Positions 16,617-24,153 of a DNA stretch of 64,000 bases are shown piece by piece. The notes under the pieces were generated by a model that searched no databases, had not been told where the DNA came from, and saw nothing but the letters and a program-made list of their open reading frames with translations. Each line of letters opens with the position of its first letter. Position 1 is the stretch's first letter. A program made the position numbers and the translations under genes. The DNA lies in assembly GCF_000269985.1 (NCBI RefSeq), contig NC_016109.1:992001-1056000 (forward strand), written 5' to 3'. This DNA comes from Kitasatospora setae KM-6054 (lineage in GTDB: Bacteria > Actinomycetota > Actinomycetes > Streptomycetales > Streptomycetaceae).

Positions 16617-17879
16617 TCACCTCACGCCACCGTCCGGGGCGATGACCTCGAAGCCGGTGTGGGGGACCAGTGCGGCGGGGACGGCGACCGAGCCGTCCTC
16701 GCGTTGGAACTGCTCCAGGAGCGCCGCCATGGTCCGTCCGATCGGCAGCCCCGAACCGTTGAGCGTGGCCGCGAACTCGTTGGCCCCCGCGGTCTTCACC
16801 TTGATGCCGGCGCGACGTCCCTGGAAGGTGCCGCAGTCACTGACCGAGGAGATCTCGCGGTACCTCTGCTGGCCCGGGAGCCAGACCTCCAGGTCGTACG
16901 TGCGGCGGGCCGAGAACCCGAGGTCACCGGTGCGCAGCTCGACCACCCGGTAGTGCAGGCCCAACCTGCGCAGTGCCTCCTCGGCGTGCCCGAGGAGGAC
17001 CTCGTGCTCGTGCCGGGCGTCCTGGGCCGCGCAGAGGCGGACCAGCTCCACCTTGGCGAACTCGTGCAGGCGGATGACGCCCCGGGTGTCCCGGCCGTAG
17101 GAACCGGCTTCGGAGCGGAAGCAGGCGGTGTGCGCGGTCACCGCGAGCGGCAGCGCGGCGGACGACAGGGTCTCGCCCCGGAACAGGTTGACCAGGGGGA
17201 CCTCGGCCGTGGGGATCAGGAAGAGCTCGCGCTCGGCCGCCCGGGTGCCGAACAGGTCGTCGGCGAACTTCGGGAGCTGGCCGGTGGCCGTCATGCTCTC
17301 GCGGGTCACCAGGTGGGGGACGCTCATCTCGACGTAGCCGTGCTCGCGCGTGTGGAGGTCGAGCAGGAACGAGGCGAGCGCGCGTTCGAGCCTCGCCCCG
17401 GCTCCCCGCAGGACGGCGAAGCGCGCCCCGGAGACCCGCCCCGCCCGTTCGAGGTCGAGGATGCCGCTGCCCGCGCCGAGCGCCACGTGGTCGCGGGGGG
17501 CGAAGCCGAACTCGGGCCGGGCGCCCCACTGCCGCAGCTCGACCGCCGCCTCGTCGGCCCGACCGGGCGGCACGCACTCCAGCGGGGTGTTCGGCACCGC
17601 GAGCAGGAAGTCGCGCAGCCGCTGCTCCGCCTCGCGGAGCTGTGCCGCGAGGTCGCCGGCGCGCTGCCGCAGGTCGCGGCCTTCGGCGGCGTCCTCCTGC
17701 GTCGCCGGCCGGTGCCGGCGGGTGGTGATCCGGATGGCCGCGTGCAGGGCGTCCCGTTCGGCCACCAGGCGGGAACGGAGTGCGGCGAGCTCCGCGAGGG
17801 AGTCGGCGTCGAGCCGGTACCCGCGCCGCGCGAGCGCGGTCACGGCCTCCGGCGAGAGCAGGTCACGCAGAGGGTGCAC
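16617..17879 (-). CDS. serS: Seryl-tRNA synthetase, cluster-associated paralogue (VlmL-like)
   Basis: 420 aa, GTG at 17879 with AGGAGG 6 nt upstream. An N-terminal coiled-coil tRNA-binding arm (about residues 30-105, heptads such as LRQRAGDLAAQLREAEQRL) is followed by the class II core. Motif 2 is CFRSEAGSYGRDTRG; motif 3 is NGSGLPIGRTMAALLEQFQ. SerRS recognises the long variable arm and acceptor stem, not the anticodon. Within this cluster it would charge tRNA with serine for the DUF2156 transferase, as VlmL does. The coiled-coil is intact, so it should still use class II tRNA. A housekeeping serS is expected elsewhere in the genome. Confidence 0.92.
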   Translation of the reverse strand: MHPLRDLLSPEAVTALARRGYRLDADSLAELAALRSRLVAERDALHAAIRITTRRHRPATQEDAAEGRDLRQRAGDLAAQLREAEQRLRDFLLAVPNTPLECVPPGRADEAAVELRQWGARPEFGFAPRDHVALGAGSGILDLERAGRVSGARFAVLRGAGARLERALASFLLDLHTREHGYVEMSVPHLVTRESMTATGQLPKFADDLFGTRAAERELFLIPTAEVPLVNLFRGETLSSAALPLAVTAHTACFRSEAGSYGRDTRGVIRLHEFAKVELVRLCAAQDARHEHEVLLGHAEEALRRLGLHYRVVELRTGDLGFSARRTYDLEVWLPGQQRYREISSVSDCGTFQGRRAGIKVKTAGANEFAATLNGSGLPIGRTMAALLEQFQREDGSVAVPAALVPHTGFEVIAPDGGVR

Positions 17880-18849
17880 GGATTGCCTCCTGGAGGGAGC
17901 GGCGTCCCGCGAAGGTCGCCCGCTGGGATCGGATCGTGTGCCGTCGCGATGGGGCACCGGTGCGCGGGAGCCGCGCGGCCGGGTGGGGAGGGTGGTGGCG
18001 CGGGCCGGTCTCCCCCGGGGGCCGGGGGGGTGGTGGGGGTGGTGATCGCGTTCCCCGGGAGGGGACTTCCGCCAGGGGAGGTGTTCGCGCGCCCGGCCCG
18101 CGCCGGAAGGCGCCCGCGCCGGGCCGCCTCCGCCGCGTCGCGCGGCGACGGGTGCCACTCGCCGGAGGGGCCCGCGGTGGAAACGACCGTGCGTTCCCCC
18201 GTCCCATGCTGCCCGGTGCCCCTGACGCGCTGCTGACTGCGGGGTGACACCGCCGCCCGGCCCGTCCGCCGGCCGCTCCGCGCATCCGGCCGGTCCGGCA
18301 TCGCCTCGGCGGTGGCCCTCCCGTGCCGCGGCGGGCCGTGCTCCTTAACTCCGCCGCCGAACTGAACAGAAGTCCGTTCGAAACGGCTTGCCATCTGGTG
18401 TTCGAATGGCGGACCGTAGCGGCTGGGCGCACTGTCCGTCAGGGGGCCGACGGAGGCAGCGCCCGATCTCCTCGAAGCACGTGCGTGTGCTCCGGTCCCG
18501 CTCGTGGTGCGGACCGAGCGGGACCGCGCCCCTGGGGACGGGGGCGGCGGAGCCCGGGCGGCCGTGGGCAAACGGCCTCCACCCGGGCGACGGGACGACT
18601 CCCGCGACCGGACCGGCCGGTGGTCACCGCCTGCGGGGACCGGGCCCTCCGGAGCGGACGGTGCGGCACCCGCCCGACCGTGCGTCCGGTCGTCGCGGGA
18701 CGTCCCGCCGGAGTCTCCCGACCCACGGGCCCGCCGACCGGGCCGCCGGTCGTGTTCGATCGCCCACCCCGAGGGAGCGGGCGGGGTTCCCCTCCCCTGC
18801 GCCCTGCCTTCCCGACAGCACGCACCGACGTTCCGACAAGGGAGTTGCT
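17880..18849. promoter_or_regulatory. 970-bp divergent intergenic region between serS and SARP
   Basis: No gene with credible codon use or SD is visible here. It must contain the divergent promoters of serS and the SARP. The most AT-rich part is around 18341-18415. There GTTCGAA occurs twice as a direct repeat (18376-18382 and 18400-18406, 24 bp apart), the first inside the near-palindrome CCGTTCGAAACGG. These are plausible operator half-sites for a SARP or a gamma-butyrolactone-type receptor, but they match no consensus I can name. Confidence 0.4.
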
Positions 18850-19611
18850 GTGCTTTTCTTCAGGATCCTGGGACCCCTCGAAATCGGAGCCCCCGGAGAC
18901 GCGTGGCAGCCGAACGGAGGGCGCCAGGCCATCCTCCTGTCGTCCCTCCTGGTGAGCGACGGCCATTTCATGACCACCGAGGCCCTGGTCGACGAGATCT
19001 GGGGGGACAGCCCGCCGTCCGGCGCGCTGAACGCCTTGCAGGCCCAGGTCAGCCGGCTACGCCGGCGGCTGTCCTCGCTGTCGTCCGGATCCGTCAGGTT
19101 GGCCGCGCTGTCCGGCGGTTACCTCCTCGACATCCGGAGCAGGGACCTGGACGCCTCGGTGTTCACCGAGGGGCTCGAACGGGTCCGGACGAAGGCGGCG
19201 GGCGGGACCTTGCACTCGTCCGAGGTGGCCGACCTGCTCAAGCTGTGGCGCGGGCCCGTCCTGGGCGGGCTGACCGGAGGAAGCGTCTGCGCGGCCGCGA
19301 CGATTCGGTACGAGGAGTTGCGGCTGCACGCGCTGGAGTTCCGCTACGAGTGCGAGATCGACGAGGGCGGTCGCCCCGACATCATCGCCGAGCTGAAGGG
19401 CCTCGTCGCCGCCCACCCCTACCGGGAGCGCTTCCTGGTGCAGCTCGTGGTGGCGCTCTGCCGGGTGGGGCGGCAGGCCGACGCCCTCCATGCCTGCCGG
19501 CGGCACCGCGCGGTGCTGCTGCAGGACCTGGGGATCGACCCGTCACCGACCGTGCGGAAGCTGGAGCACGCCATCCTGCACCAGGACCCGGCGATGTTCC
19601 GGGCCCGCTGA
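18850..19611 (+). CDS. SARP-family pathway-specific transcriptional activator (VlmI-like)
   Basis: 253 aa, GTG 18850 with GGGAG 5 nt upstream. The N-terminal OmpR-like winged helix (FFRILGPLEIG; GGRQAILLSSLLVS; LVDEIWGDSPPSGALNALQAQVSRLRRR, residues 1-95) is followed by a bacterial transcriptional activation domain (residues 100-250; HPYRERFLVQLVVALCRVGRQADAL). This length is typical of small SARPs such as ActII-ORF4 and VlmI. It binds direct repeats upstream of biosynthetic promoters and is the likely activator of this cluster. I found no in-frame TTA codon, so it is not directly bldA-dependent. Confidence 0.9.
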   Translation: MLFFRILGPLEIGAPGDAWQPNGGRQAILLSSLLVSDGHFMTTEALVDEIWGDSPPSGALNALQAQVSRLRRRLSSLSSGSVRLAALSGGYLLDIRSRDLDASVFTEGLERVRTKAAGGTLHSSEVADLLKLWRGPVLGGLTGGSVCAAATIRYEELRLHALEFRYECEIDEGGRPDIIAELKGLVAAHPYRERFLVQLVVALCRVGRQADALHACRRHRAVLLQDLGIDPSPTVRKLEHAILHQDPAMFRAR

Positions 19612-19632
19612 CGGGGGGGCGGGAGCCGCCGC

Positions 19633-21102
19633 TCAGGCGGTCAGCGCCCGCTCCACGAGCGCGCGGAGCTCCGCCGGCCCCATCAGGGGAAGCCGGGGCC
19701 ACGCGTCCAGCACCTCCCGGGGCCCGCCGCAGTGCAGGAACTTCTTCTCCACGAACTGCCGGTGCGCCCCGCGCAGTACGGGCCCCGCCCCGCCGCGCGG
19801 GACGGAGCGGACGCAGGAGATCCGGTGTCCGCTCCGCAGCAGCACGGTGACCCGGGCCGGAGTGGGTTTGGCCGCCCGGGTGAAGTCCTCCTGCGGAGGC
19901 GCGCCGACCGGGCCGAGCAGTTCCACCAGCTCGGTGCCCCCGAAGGCGCGCAGCCACTCCTCGGCACGGGCTCCGGCGTGACGCACCGCCTCCCCGAACG
20001 GTGCCACCCCGTCGAAGAGTTCGCGGGTCATCCGCGGGTCGTGCACCAACCGGGTCCGCCCGGCCAGCGCCCAGCGCCCGGGGTCGTCGAGGGCGGGACG
20101 GCGGAGGTCCTCGATCTCCAGTCCCCCGGTGAGCAGGGCGGTCGCGACCGTGTAGGCCGGGTCGAGCACCAGGGCGCCCAGGGGTGTCCGCGGTCCGTCG
20201 AAGTAGGGCCGGGCGCGGCGAGCCGTGGCGACCGTGTACAGCGAGACCTCGACGACCACCTCCCGGATGTCGTCGGGGTCCAGTCGGGCCAGCCGCGGGT
20301 GGATGTCGATCGCGCAGTCGATGGCCGCGTCCGTGCCCGGTCCGCCGGGGTGGAGTTTGAAGGAGAGGGTCTCGGTGTGCCACCTCCGGCCGAGGCCGGC
20401 GGTGACCGCCTCGGCCAGCGGGACGGTCGCGAACTGGGCGAGGAAGCCGTCCGGGTGCTCGAGGATGTCGACCGGCCCGGACAGTCCGCCGTCCACCGCC
20501 TCGCACGCGTCGAGCGCCGTGCGCACCGCGGTCGGCACGTGCAGGAGCCGCGCGTCGCCCTCGATGAAGCCCCGCAGCAGGGTCCACGGCGGCGAACCGA
20601 GCGCCAGCGCCATCGAATCCGCCCACCGGGACGCCGATGCCGGTTCACCGCCGAGCCGTGCCGCGACCGTGCCGATCAGGTGGGTGTGCAGGGCGGTCTG
20701 ACCGCGGAACGGCCCCAGCGTGGCCGCTGCGGTGACCCTGGCCGCGCACTCGTCGGCGAGCAGGACCGCGCGGAGGAGCTGCGCCCCCGTCCACCCCCGG
20801 GCCCGGGCCAGGGCCAGCGGAACCGCCACCGTCGAAGGGCCGAGGTGGCCCGCGTAGGCGGTGTCGTCCATGTTCAACCAGGCACCGACACCGGCCAGCG
20901 TGCGGGCCGAACCGACTGGATCGTCCTGGAGGGGGCCGCCCAGCGCCAGCGCCAGCCGCCGGCCCTCCTCCTGCGCCAGGCCCAGCCGGATCGCCGCCAG
21001 CTGCGACAGGATGTGACTGGACGTCAGATCGATGACATGAGGCGGGACTTGGTCGAGCTCCAGTGCGCTCGCCCACTCGCCCAGCCGGGTCAGTGCGTTC
21101 AC
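19633..21102 (-). CDS. MmgE/PrpD-family dehydratase, VlmK-like
   Basis: 489 aa, GTG at 21102 (GGAAAGAG upstream). The sequence WLNMDDTAYAGHLGPSTVAVPLALA and the later LSFKLHPGGPGTDAAIDCAIDI and DPRMTRELFDG follow the two-domain MmgE/PrpD (2-methylcitrate dehydratase) layout. In valanimycin biosynthesis VlmK, of this superfamily, eliminates phosphate from phosphorylated valanimycin hydrate to form the dehydroalanine-like double bond. The kinase gene lies just upstream (139-nt gap) on the same strand, which supports the same two-step dehydration here. It converges on the SARP gene with a 21-nt gap. Confidence 0.82.
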   Translation of the reverse strand: MNALTRLGEWASALELDQVPPHVIDLTSSHILSQLAAIRLGLAQEEGRRLALALGGPLQDDPVGSARTLAGVGAWLNMDDTAYAGHLGPSTVAVPLALARARGWTGAQLLRAVLLADECAARVTAAATLGPFRGQTALHTHLIGTVAARLGGEPASASRWADSMALALGSPPWTLLRGFIEGDARLLHVPTAVRTALDACEAVDGGLSGPVDILEHPDGFLAQFATVPLAEAVTAGLGRRWHTETLSFKLHPGGPGTDAAIDCAIDIHPRLARLDPDDIREVVVEVSLYTVATARRARPYFDGPRTPLGALVLDPAYTVATALLTGGLEIEDLRRPALDDPGRWALAGRTRLVHDPRMTRELFDGVAPFGEAVRHAGARAEEWLRAFGGTELVELLGPVGAPPQEDFTRAAKPTPARVTVLLRSGHRISCVRSVPRGGAGPVLRGAHRQFVEKKFLHCGGPREVLDAWPRLPLMGPAELRALVERALTA

Positions 21103-21241
21103 GAGAGGTCTCTTTCCGGTCTCGGGGGGAGGAGGAGCGTGGACGACGCCCAGCGCACGTCGGGACGGGCGGTGGACGGCGGGGCGTGGAGCACCGGAGC
21201 GGCGGGGCGGGCCGGCGAACTCCGCCGGAGCCCTGGCCCGT

Positions 21242-22198
21242 TCAGCCGCCGGGGCGGTCGGCCGAGGCGATGACCGGCAGCAGGCCGGGGAGCACGTCCA
21301 GGACCAGCCGGCTCCGGTCGGCGGGCCCGACCTCCCCGTCGCTCTCCCACTCCAGCACCCGCCCGTCGGTCCGCTCGACCACGATCCGGCGCCCGGTCGC
21401 GTAGCGGACCCCGGGCAGGCCCAGGTGCGCACCGTCGCGCATCGACTCCAGGACGCGGGCAGGAGCGGCACCGGCGCCGACCACGCACACGTCCAGGAGG
21501 CCGTCGTCGCGCACGGAGAGCGGCAGGACGTTCAGCACCCCCGCACGGTGCCGGCCGCCGCCGACGTTGACCAGCAGCGTTTCGCCTTCGTGCAGCACCT
21601 CTCCGTCCACGGTGACCCGGCCCGGGTACGGGACGAAGGAGGCGGTGGCGGAGGCGAGCGCGGCCCGGTAGCGCGACCGGCCGGCGATGGCCAGGCCCCG
21701 CGCCTCGGCGGTGGCCGCGGCGAAGAGCCCCGTGCTCGCGCCCAGGACCACCAGGCGCTCCGGATCGGGGACGCGCGCCAGGTCGAGCAGGCGGCGTTCG
21801 GCACCGGAGCCGGTGAAGGCGGCCTCCACGGCCCGGTGCCAGGGTGCGTCGTCCCACAGGGAGCGGTAGTTGGAGTTGCCCGTGCCGCCGGGCAGCACGA
21901 GCAGCGACACCGCACGGCCCAGCGCGGGAGCCCCGACGACTCCGGTGGCGACCTCGCTGAAGGTTCCGTCTCCGCCGATCGAGACGATCAGGTCGGGGGA
22001 GTCCGGCGACTCCAGGCACTTTCGCGCGAGACCGGCCGCATGGCCGTGCCCCCGGGTCCAGCGGACGTCCACCCGACCGCCGTGGCGCCGGCATGCCGAC
22101 TCCACCCGGCCGACCAGGCCCTCGTCGGTGCCGCCCGCTCGGGGATTGGCGATGATGACCGTCCGGCCGGGGACCCCGGCCGGGCCGACATGTGCCAC
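21242..22198 (-). CDS. Diacylglycerol-kinase-like kinase, VlmJ-like
   Basis: 318 aa. The GTG at 22198 has GAGGAGG 5-8 nt upstream; longer frames would run into the tRNA-like gene. The DAGK catalytic domain is clear: VIIANPRAGG near the start, SIGGDGTFSEVATGV (nucleotide loop) and VLPGGTGNSNYRSLW. VlmJ is a soluble kinase of this family that phosphorylates the serine-derived hydroxyl of valanimycin hydrate. Followed by the VlmK-like dehydratase. It starts 72 nt downstream of the second tRNA-like gene and may be co-transcribed with both. Confidence 0.85.
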   Translation of the reverse strand: MAHVGPAGVPGRTVIIANPRAGGTDEGLVGRVESACRRHGGRVDVRWTRGHGHAAGLARKCLESPDSPDLIVSIGGDGTFSEVATGVVGAPALGRAVSLLVLPGGTGNSNYRSLWDDAPWHRAVEAAFTGSGAERRLLDLARVPDPERLVVLGASTGLFAAATAEARGLAIAGRSRYRAALASATASFVPYPGRVTVDGEVLHEGETLLVNVGGGRHRAGVLNVLPLSVRDDGLLDVCVVGAGAAPARVLESMRDGAHLGLPGVRYATGRRIVVERTDGRVLEWESDGEVGPADRSRLVLDVLPGLLPVIASADRPGG

Positions 22199-22269
22199 GC
22201 TTCCTCCTCGGTCCGTCGGCCGGTTCCGCGTGCCCGGGACGAACGGCCGCACTGCGATGGGACGTTCGG

Positions 22270-22354
22270 CGGAGAGGGCAGGATTCGAACCTGCGCGGGC
22301 TTCCACCCGACCGGGCGAACCCGGCCCCCGTTAGACCACTTCGGGTACCTCTCC
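22270..22354 (-). tRNA. tRNA-Ser-like gene, copy 1, with closed anticodon arm
   Basis: 85 nt. The 7-bp acceptor GGAGAGG/CCTCTCC is perfect, the discriminator is G73, the D-arm is CCCG..CGGG with GTGGTCTAA, and the T-arm GCAGG-TTCGAAT-CCTGC is perfect. A long class II variable arm (GGGTGGAAGCCC, capped by GGAA) is present. The acceptor and G73 are those of bacterial tRNA-Ser. The anticodon arm is GGCCGGGTTCGCCCGGTC, 18 nt instead of 17. It folds as seven pairs closing on UUCG, or five pairs with an 8-nt loop, so no normal 7-nt anticodon loop exists. The 3' CCA is not encoded. It could be a non-translational serine tRNA for the cluster or a tandem pseudo-tRNA. Confidence 0.75.
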
Positions 22355-22389
22355 CACGCACCCCACCGACCCACCGGCACGATGCACGG

Positions 22390-22474
22390 CGGAGAGGGCA
22401 GGATTCGAACCTGCGCGGGCTTCCACCCGACCGGGCGAACCCGGCCCCCGTTAGACCACTTCGGGTACCTCTCC
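22390..22474 (-). tRNA. tRNA-Ser-like gene, copy 2, identical to copy 1
   Basis: Exactly 120 bp from copy 1 and identical over an 89-bp block (22387-22475 versus 22267-22355), including the abnormal anticodon arm. The 31-bp spacer between copies is not conserved with either flank. Two copies with the same unusual arm make a sequencing error very unlikely, and point to selection for dose or a recent duplication. It is upstream of copy 1 in the direction of transcription. Confidence 0.75.
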
Positions 22475-22475
22475 C

Positions 22476-22838
22476 GGACACCTCCCCTGATTCGCCGGTG
22501 AGGTGGCCGCATCACCAAGTGTGCCGAATGCCCCTGATATTCGGGTCACCCCTCGCTGACCCGCGGCGGCCCGCCCCCGCCGGCGCCCACCGGCGCCCCC
22601 TGGCGGCGCCGGGGAACGGCAGCGATCACGGCTCCGGAGGAATATTCCGGACAAGTTTCGTAATCCCGCAAAAAGCGGGCGAGACATTATATGCGCGCGA
22701 TCAATCGACCGACGGGGAGTCAAAAACGTTCATCCTTTCGTTGATTCAGGGAATCCGATCCCGTCCCGGCGCCGGATACAAAACGGGCCCCATTCCCACC
22801 CCGGAGGGCAAATCCCAGCCACCGAAAGGTATGCATGT
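22476..22838. promoter_or_regulatory. Regulatory region of the IspH-like gene and tRNA-like pair
   Basis: Unusually AT-rich for this window. It holds the palindrome GGAATATTCC (22639-22648) flanked by TCCGGA at 22633-22638 and 22646-22651, an operator-like 19-bp site. A short hairpin, CCCGC-AAAAA-GCGGG, is at 22665-22679, followed by CATTATAT at about 22685. No clear -35/-10 pair could be fixed. The leader contains the mini-frame ATG CAT GTA TGA (22831-22842), whose stop overlaps the start of the IspH-like gene. Confidence 0.45.
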
Positions 22839-23951
22839 ATGAACAGGACGCGGCTTTCTGAGGTCTACCACCTGCCGGTCCCGCCAGGAGGGGGCGTCGT
22901 CGTCGCCAGCGCTTTCACCCACCCCGTGCGCGGGCGTGTCCACTGCCCCGCCGCCCCCCTGGTCGCGGCCTGGCTGATCGGCCAAGGCCACCCCGCGGTC
23001 ATCCGCGACCTCGGATCGGCCGTGGGCGGAGCACTGGGCGCGGCGGACCCGCGGACGCCTTCCGACCGGATGGCGGTGACGACCTATCTCGACCTCGACG
23101 GCCGAGCCGTGGGCATCGCGGCGGCGGGGGGAGCCGCCTCCGCCCACCTGGCCCAGGAGGCCGTGGACCGCTGGAGTTCCACACTCAGGACCCGGAGGGC
23201 GCTGATCGCGCTGCCGTCGCCGCACTGCCCCGCCGACGGGAGCGGCGGCGCGCGGATTCCCGTCCCACGCCCCTCCGCGGCCGGCCGCCCGGGCGCGTGC
23301 CGGACTCCTGCGGCCACGGACGACACGATCGCCTCCTACCGGGAGCGCGGGGATTGCGTCCTGCTGCTCGACCCGCGCGCACGGGGGGGTCGTGACGGAC
23401 GCGCCGGACGAGGCCCGGTCCGGAGGGGCGAGGTCGTGGAGGTGGGCACGCTCGAAGCGATCGGGGAGCTGGCCCCGGAGGACGAGGCCCGGGTGTCGTT
23501 CGTCGTGGGCGCTTGCGCCGTCATCGACAAGGTCACCCCACTTCTACGGGCCCTGCGGGAGCGCTTTCCCGCCCTGCGCGGCCAGCACCCCGACCAGTGG
23601 TGCTACTCGTCCACCGACATGGCGCGGACCAGCAAGGCCGTGATCGAGGCCAGCGACCTGACCCTGTGCCTCGGAGGCGCCGGGCACCTCCCCGACCTGC
23701 CGGTCGGCATCGGACGGCTGCGGACGGTCCGCTCCCTCGCGGACCTCTCCCCCGAGGACGTCCGCGGGGCGGCGACCATCGGGCTGATCGAGGCCGACGG
23801 TCCCGCCGGCGCGGGCGCCCGGGCCGGCCTGGGGGTGACGGACGTGCTCGACGTCCTGGCGGGCATCGGCCCCCTCAGCGTCGTCCACCACTCGGTTCGG
23901 ACCACCGTCAGCACGAACGTCTACCAGAGCCCGCTCACCCCGGTTCGCTGA
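22839..23951 (+). CDS. Divergent IspH (LytB)-like protein with eroded active site
   Basis: 370 aa. The C-terminal two thirds follow IspH: LRALRERFPALRGQHPDQWCYSSTDMARTSKAVIEASDLTLCLGG matches the region around the third cluster cysteine, and IGLIEADGPAGAGARAGLGVTDVLDVL the end. The first 120 residues (ASAFTHPVRGRVHCPAAPLVAAWL) resemble its N-terminal region but without the usual GYCAGV motif. The catalytic HEEVIGTxGE segment is degenerate (RRGEVVEVGTLEAIGE) and SxN of NSSNS is missing. It is probably not an HMBPP reductase, but may keep a modified Fe-S site for another reduction or rearrangement in this pathway. ATG 22839 with AAAGG 9 nt upstream. Confidence 0.65.
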   Translation: MNRTRLSEVYHLPVPPGGGVVVASAFTHPVRGRVHCPAAPLVAAWLIGQGHPAVIRDLGSAVGGALGAADPRTPSDRMAVTTYLDLDGRAVGIAAAGGAASAHLAQEAVDRWSSTLRTRRALIALPSPHCPADGSGGARIPVPRPSAAGRPGACRTPAATDDTIASYRERGDCVLLLDPRARGGRDGRAGRGPVRRGEVVEVGTLEAIGELAPEDEARVSFVVGACAVIDKVTPLLRALRERFPALRGQHPDQWCYSSTDMARTSKAVIEASDLTLCLGGAGHLPDLPVGIGRLRTVRSLADLSPEDVRGAATIGLIEADGPAGAGARAGLGVTDVLDVLAGIGPLSVVHHSVRTTVSTNVYQSPLTPVR

Positions 23952-23972
23952 ACGGGCGTCAGCCGAACCGGG
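23939..23972 (+). terminator. Hairpin terminator after the IspH-like gene
   Basis: CCCGGTTCGCTGA (23939-23951) pairs with TCAGCCGAACCGGG (23959-23972) with one bulged base and a 7-nt loop. The stop codon of the gene lies in the first arm. Confidence 0.6.
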
Positions 23973-24153
23973 ACTCCACGGCGGCCGGTCGGTTCGTATG
24001 CATGCCAGCGGGCGGAGGCGGCCGGGTCCACTGGTGGACCGCCGCCCCACGGTGATTACATAAGGACTTCTGTCGACTACCACCAGTAGCCGCGGCGGTG
24101 CTCCGCCGGTCCCGGTCGGAGGGGCGCCGCCACGGCCGGGAGAGGAACCAGGC

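Larger units (their letters stand above)
22267..22475. repeat. Tandem 89-bp direct repeat carrying the tRNA-like genes
   Basis: Two identical 89-bp blocks (22267-22355 and 22387-22475) separated by 31 bp. Apart from the tRNA bodies they share only the 3' CCG extension and one 5' base. Confidence 0.95.

Noticed and set aside
13879..16620. 913-codon minus-strand frame opposite the dehydratase and permease genes
   Set aside because: It is antisense to two well-defined genes, has low-complexity composition and no domain; typical of GC-rich third-position bias.
18850..19611. TTA codon in the SARP gene (bldA control)
   Set aside because: The only TTA string, at 19119, is out of frame.
22267..22475. 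tRNA repeats as attachment sites of an integrated element
   Set aside because: The copies are only 120 bp apart with no integrase nearby, and they are whole tRNA-like genes, not a 3' fragment; tandem duplication explains them better.
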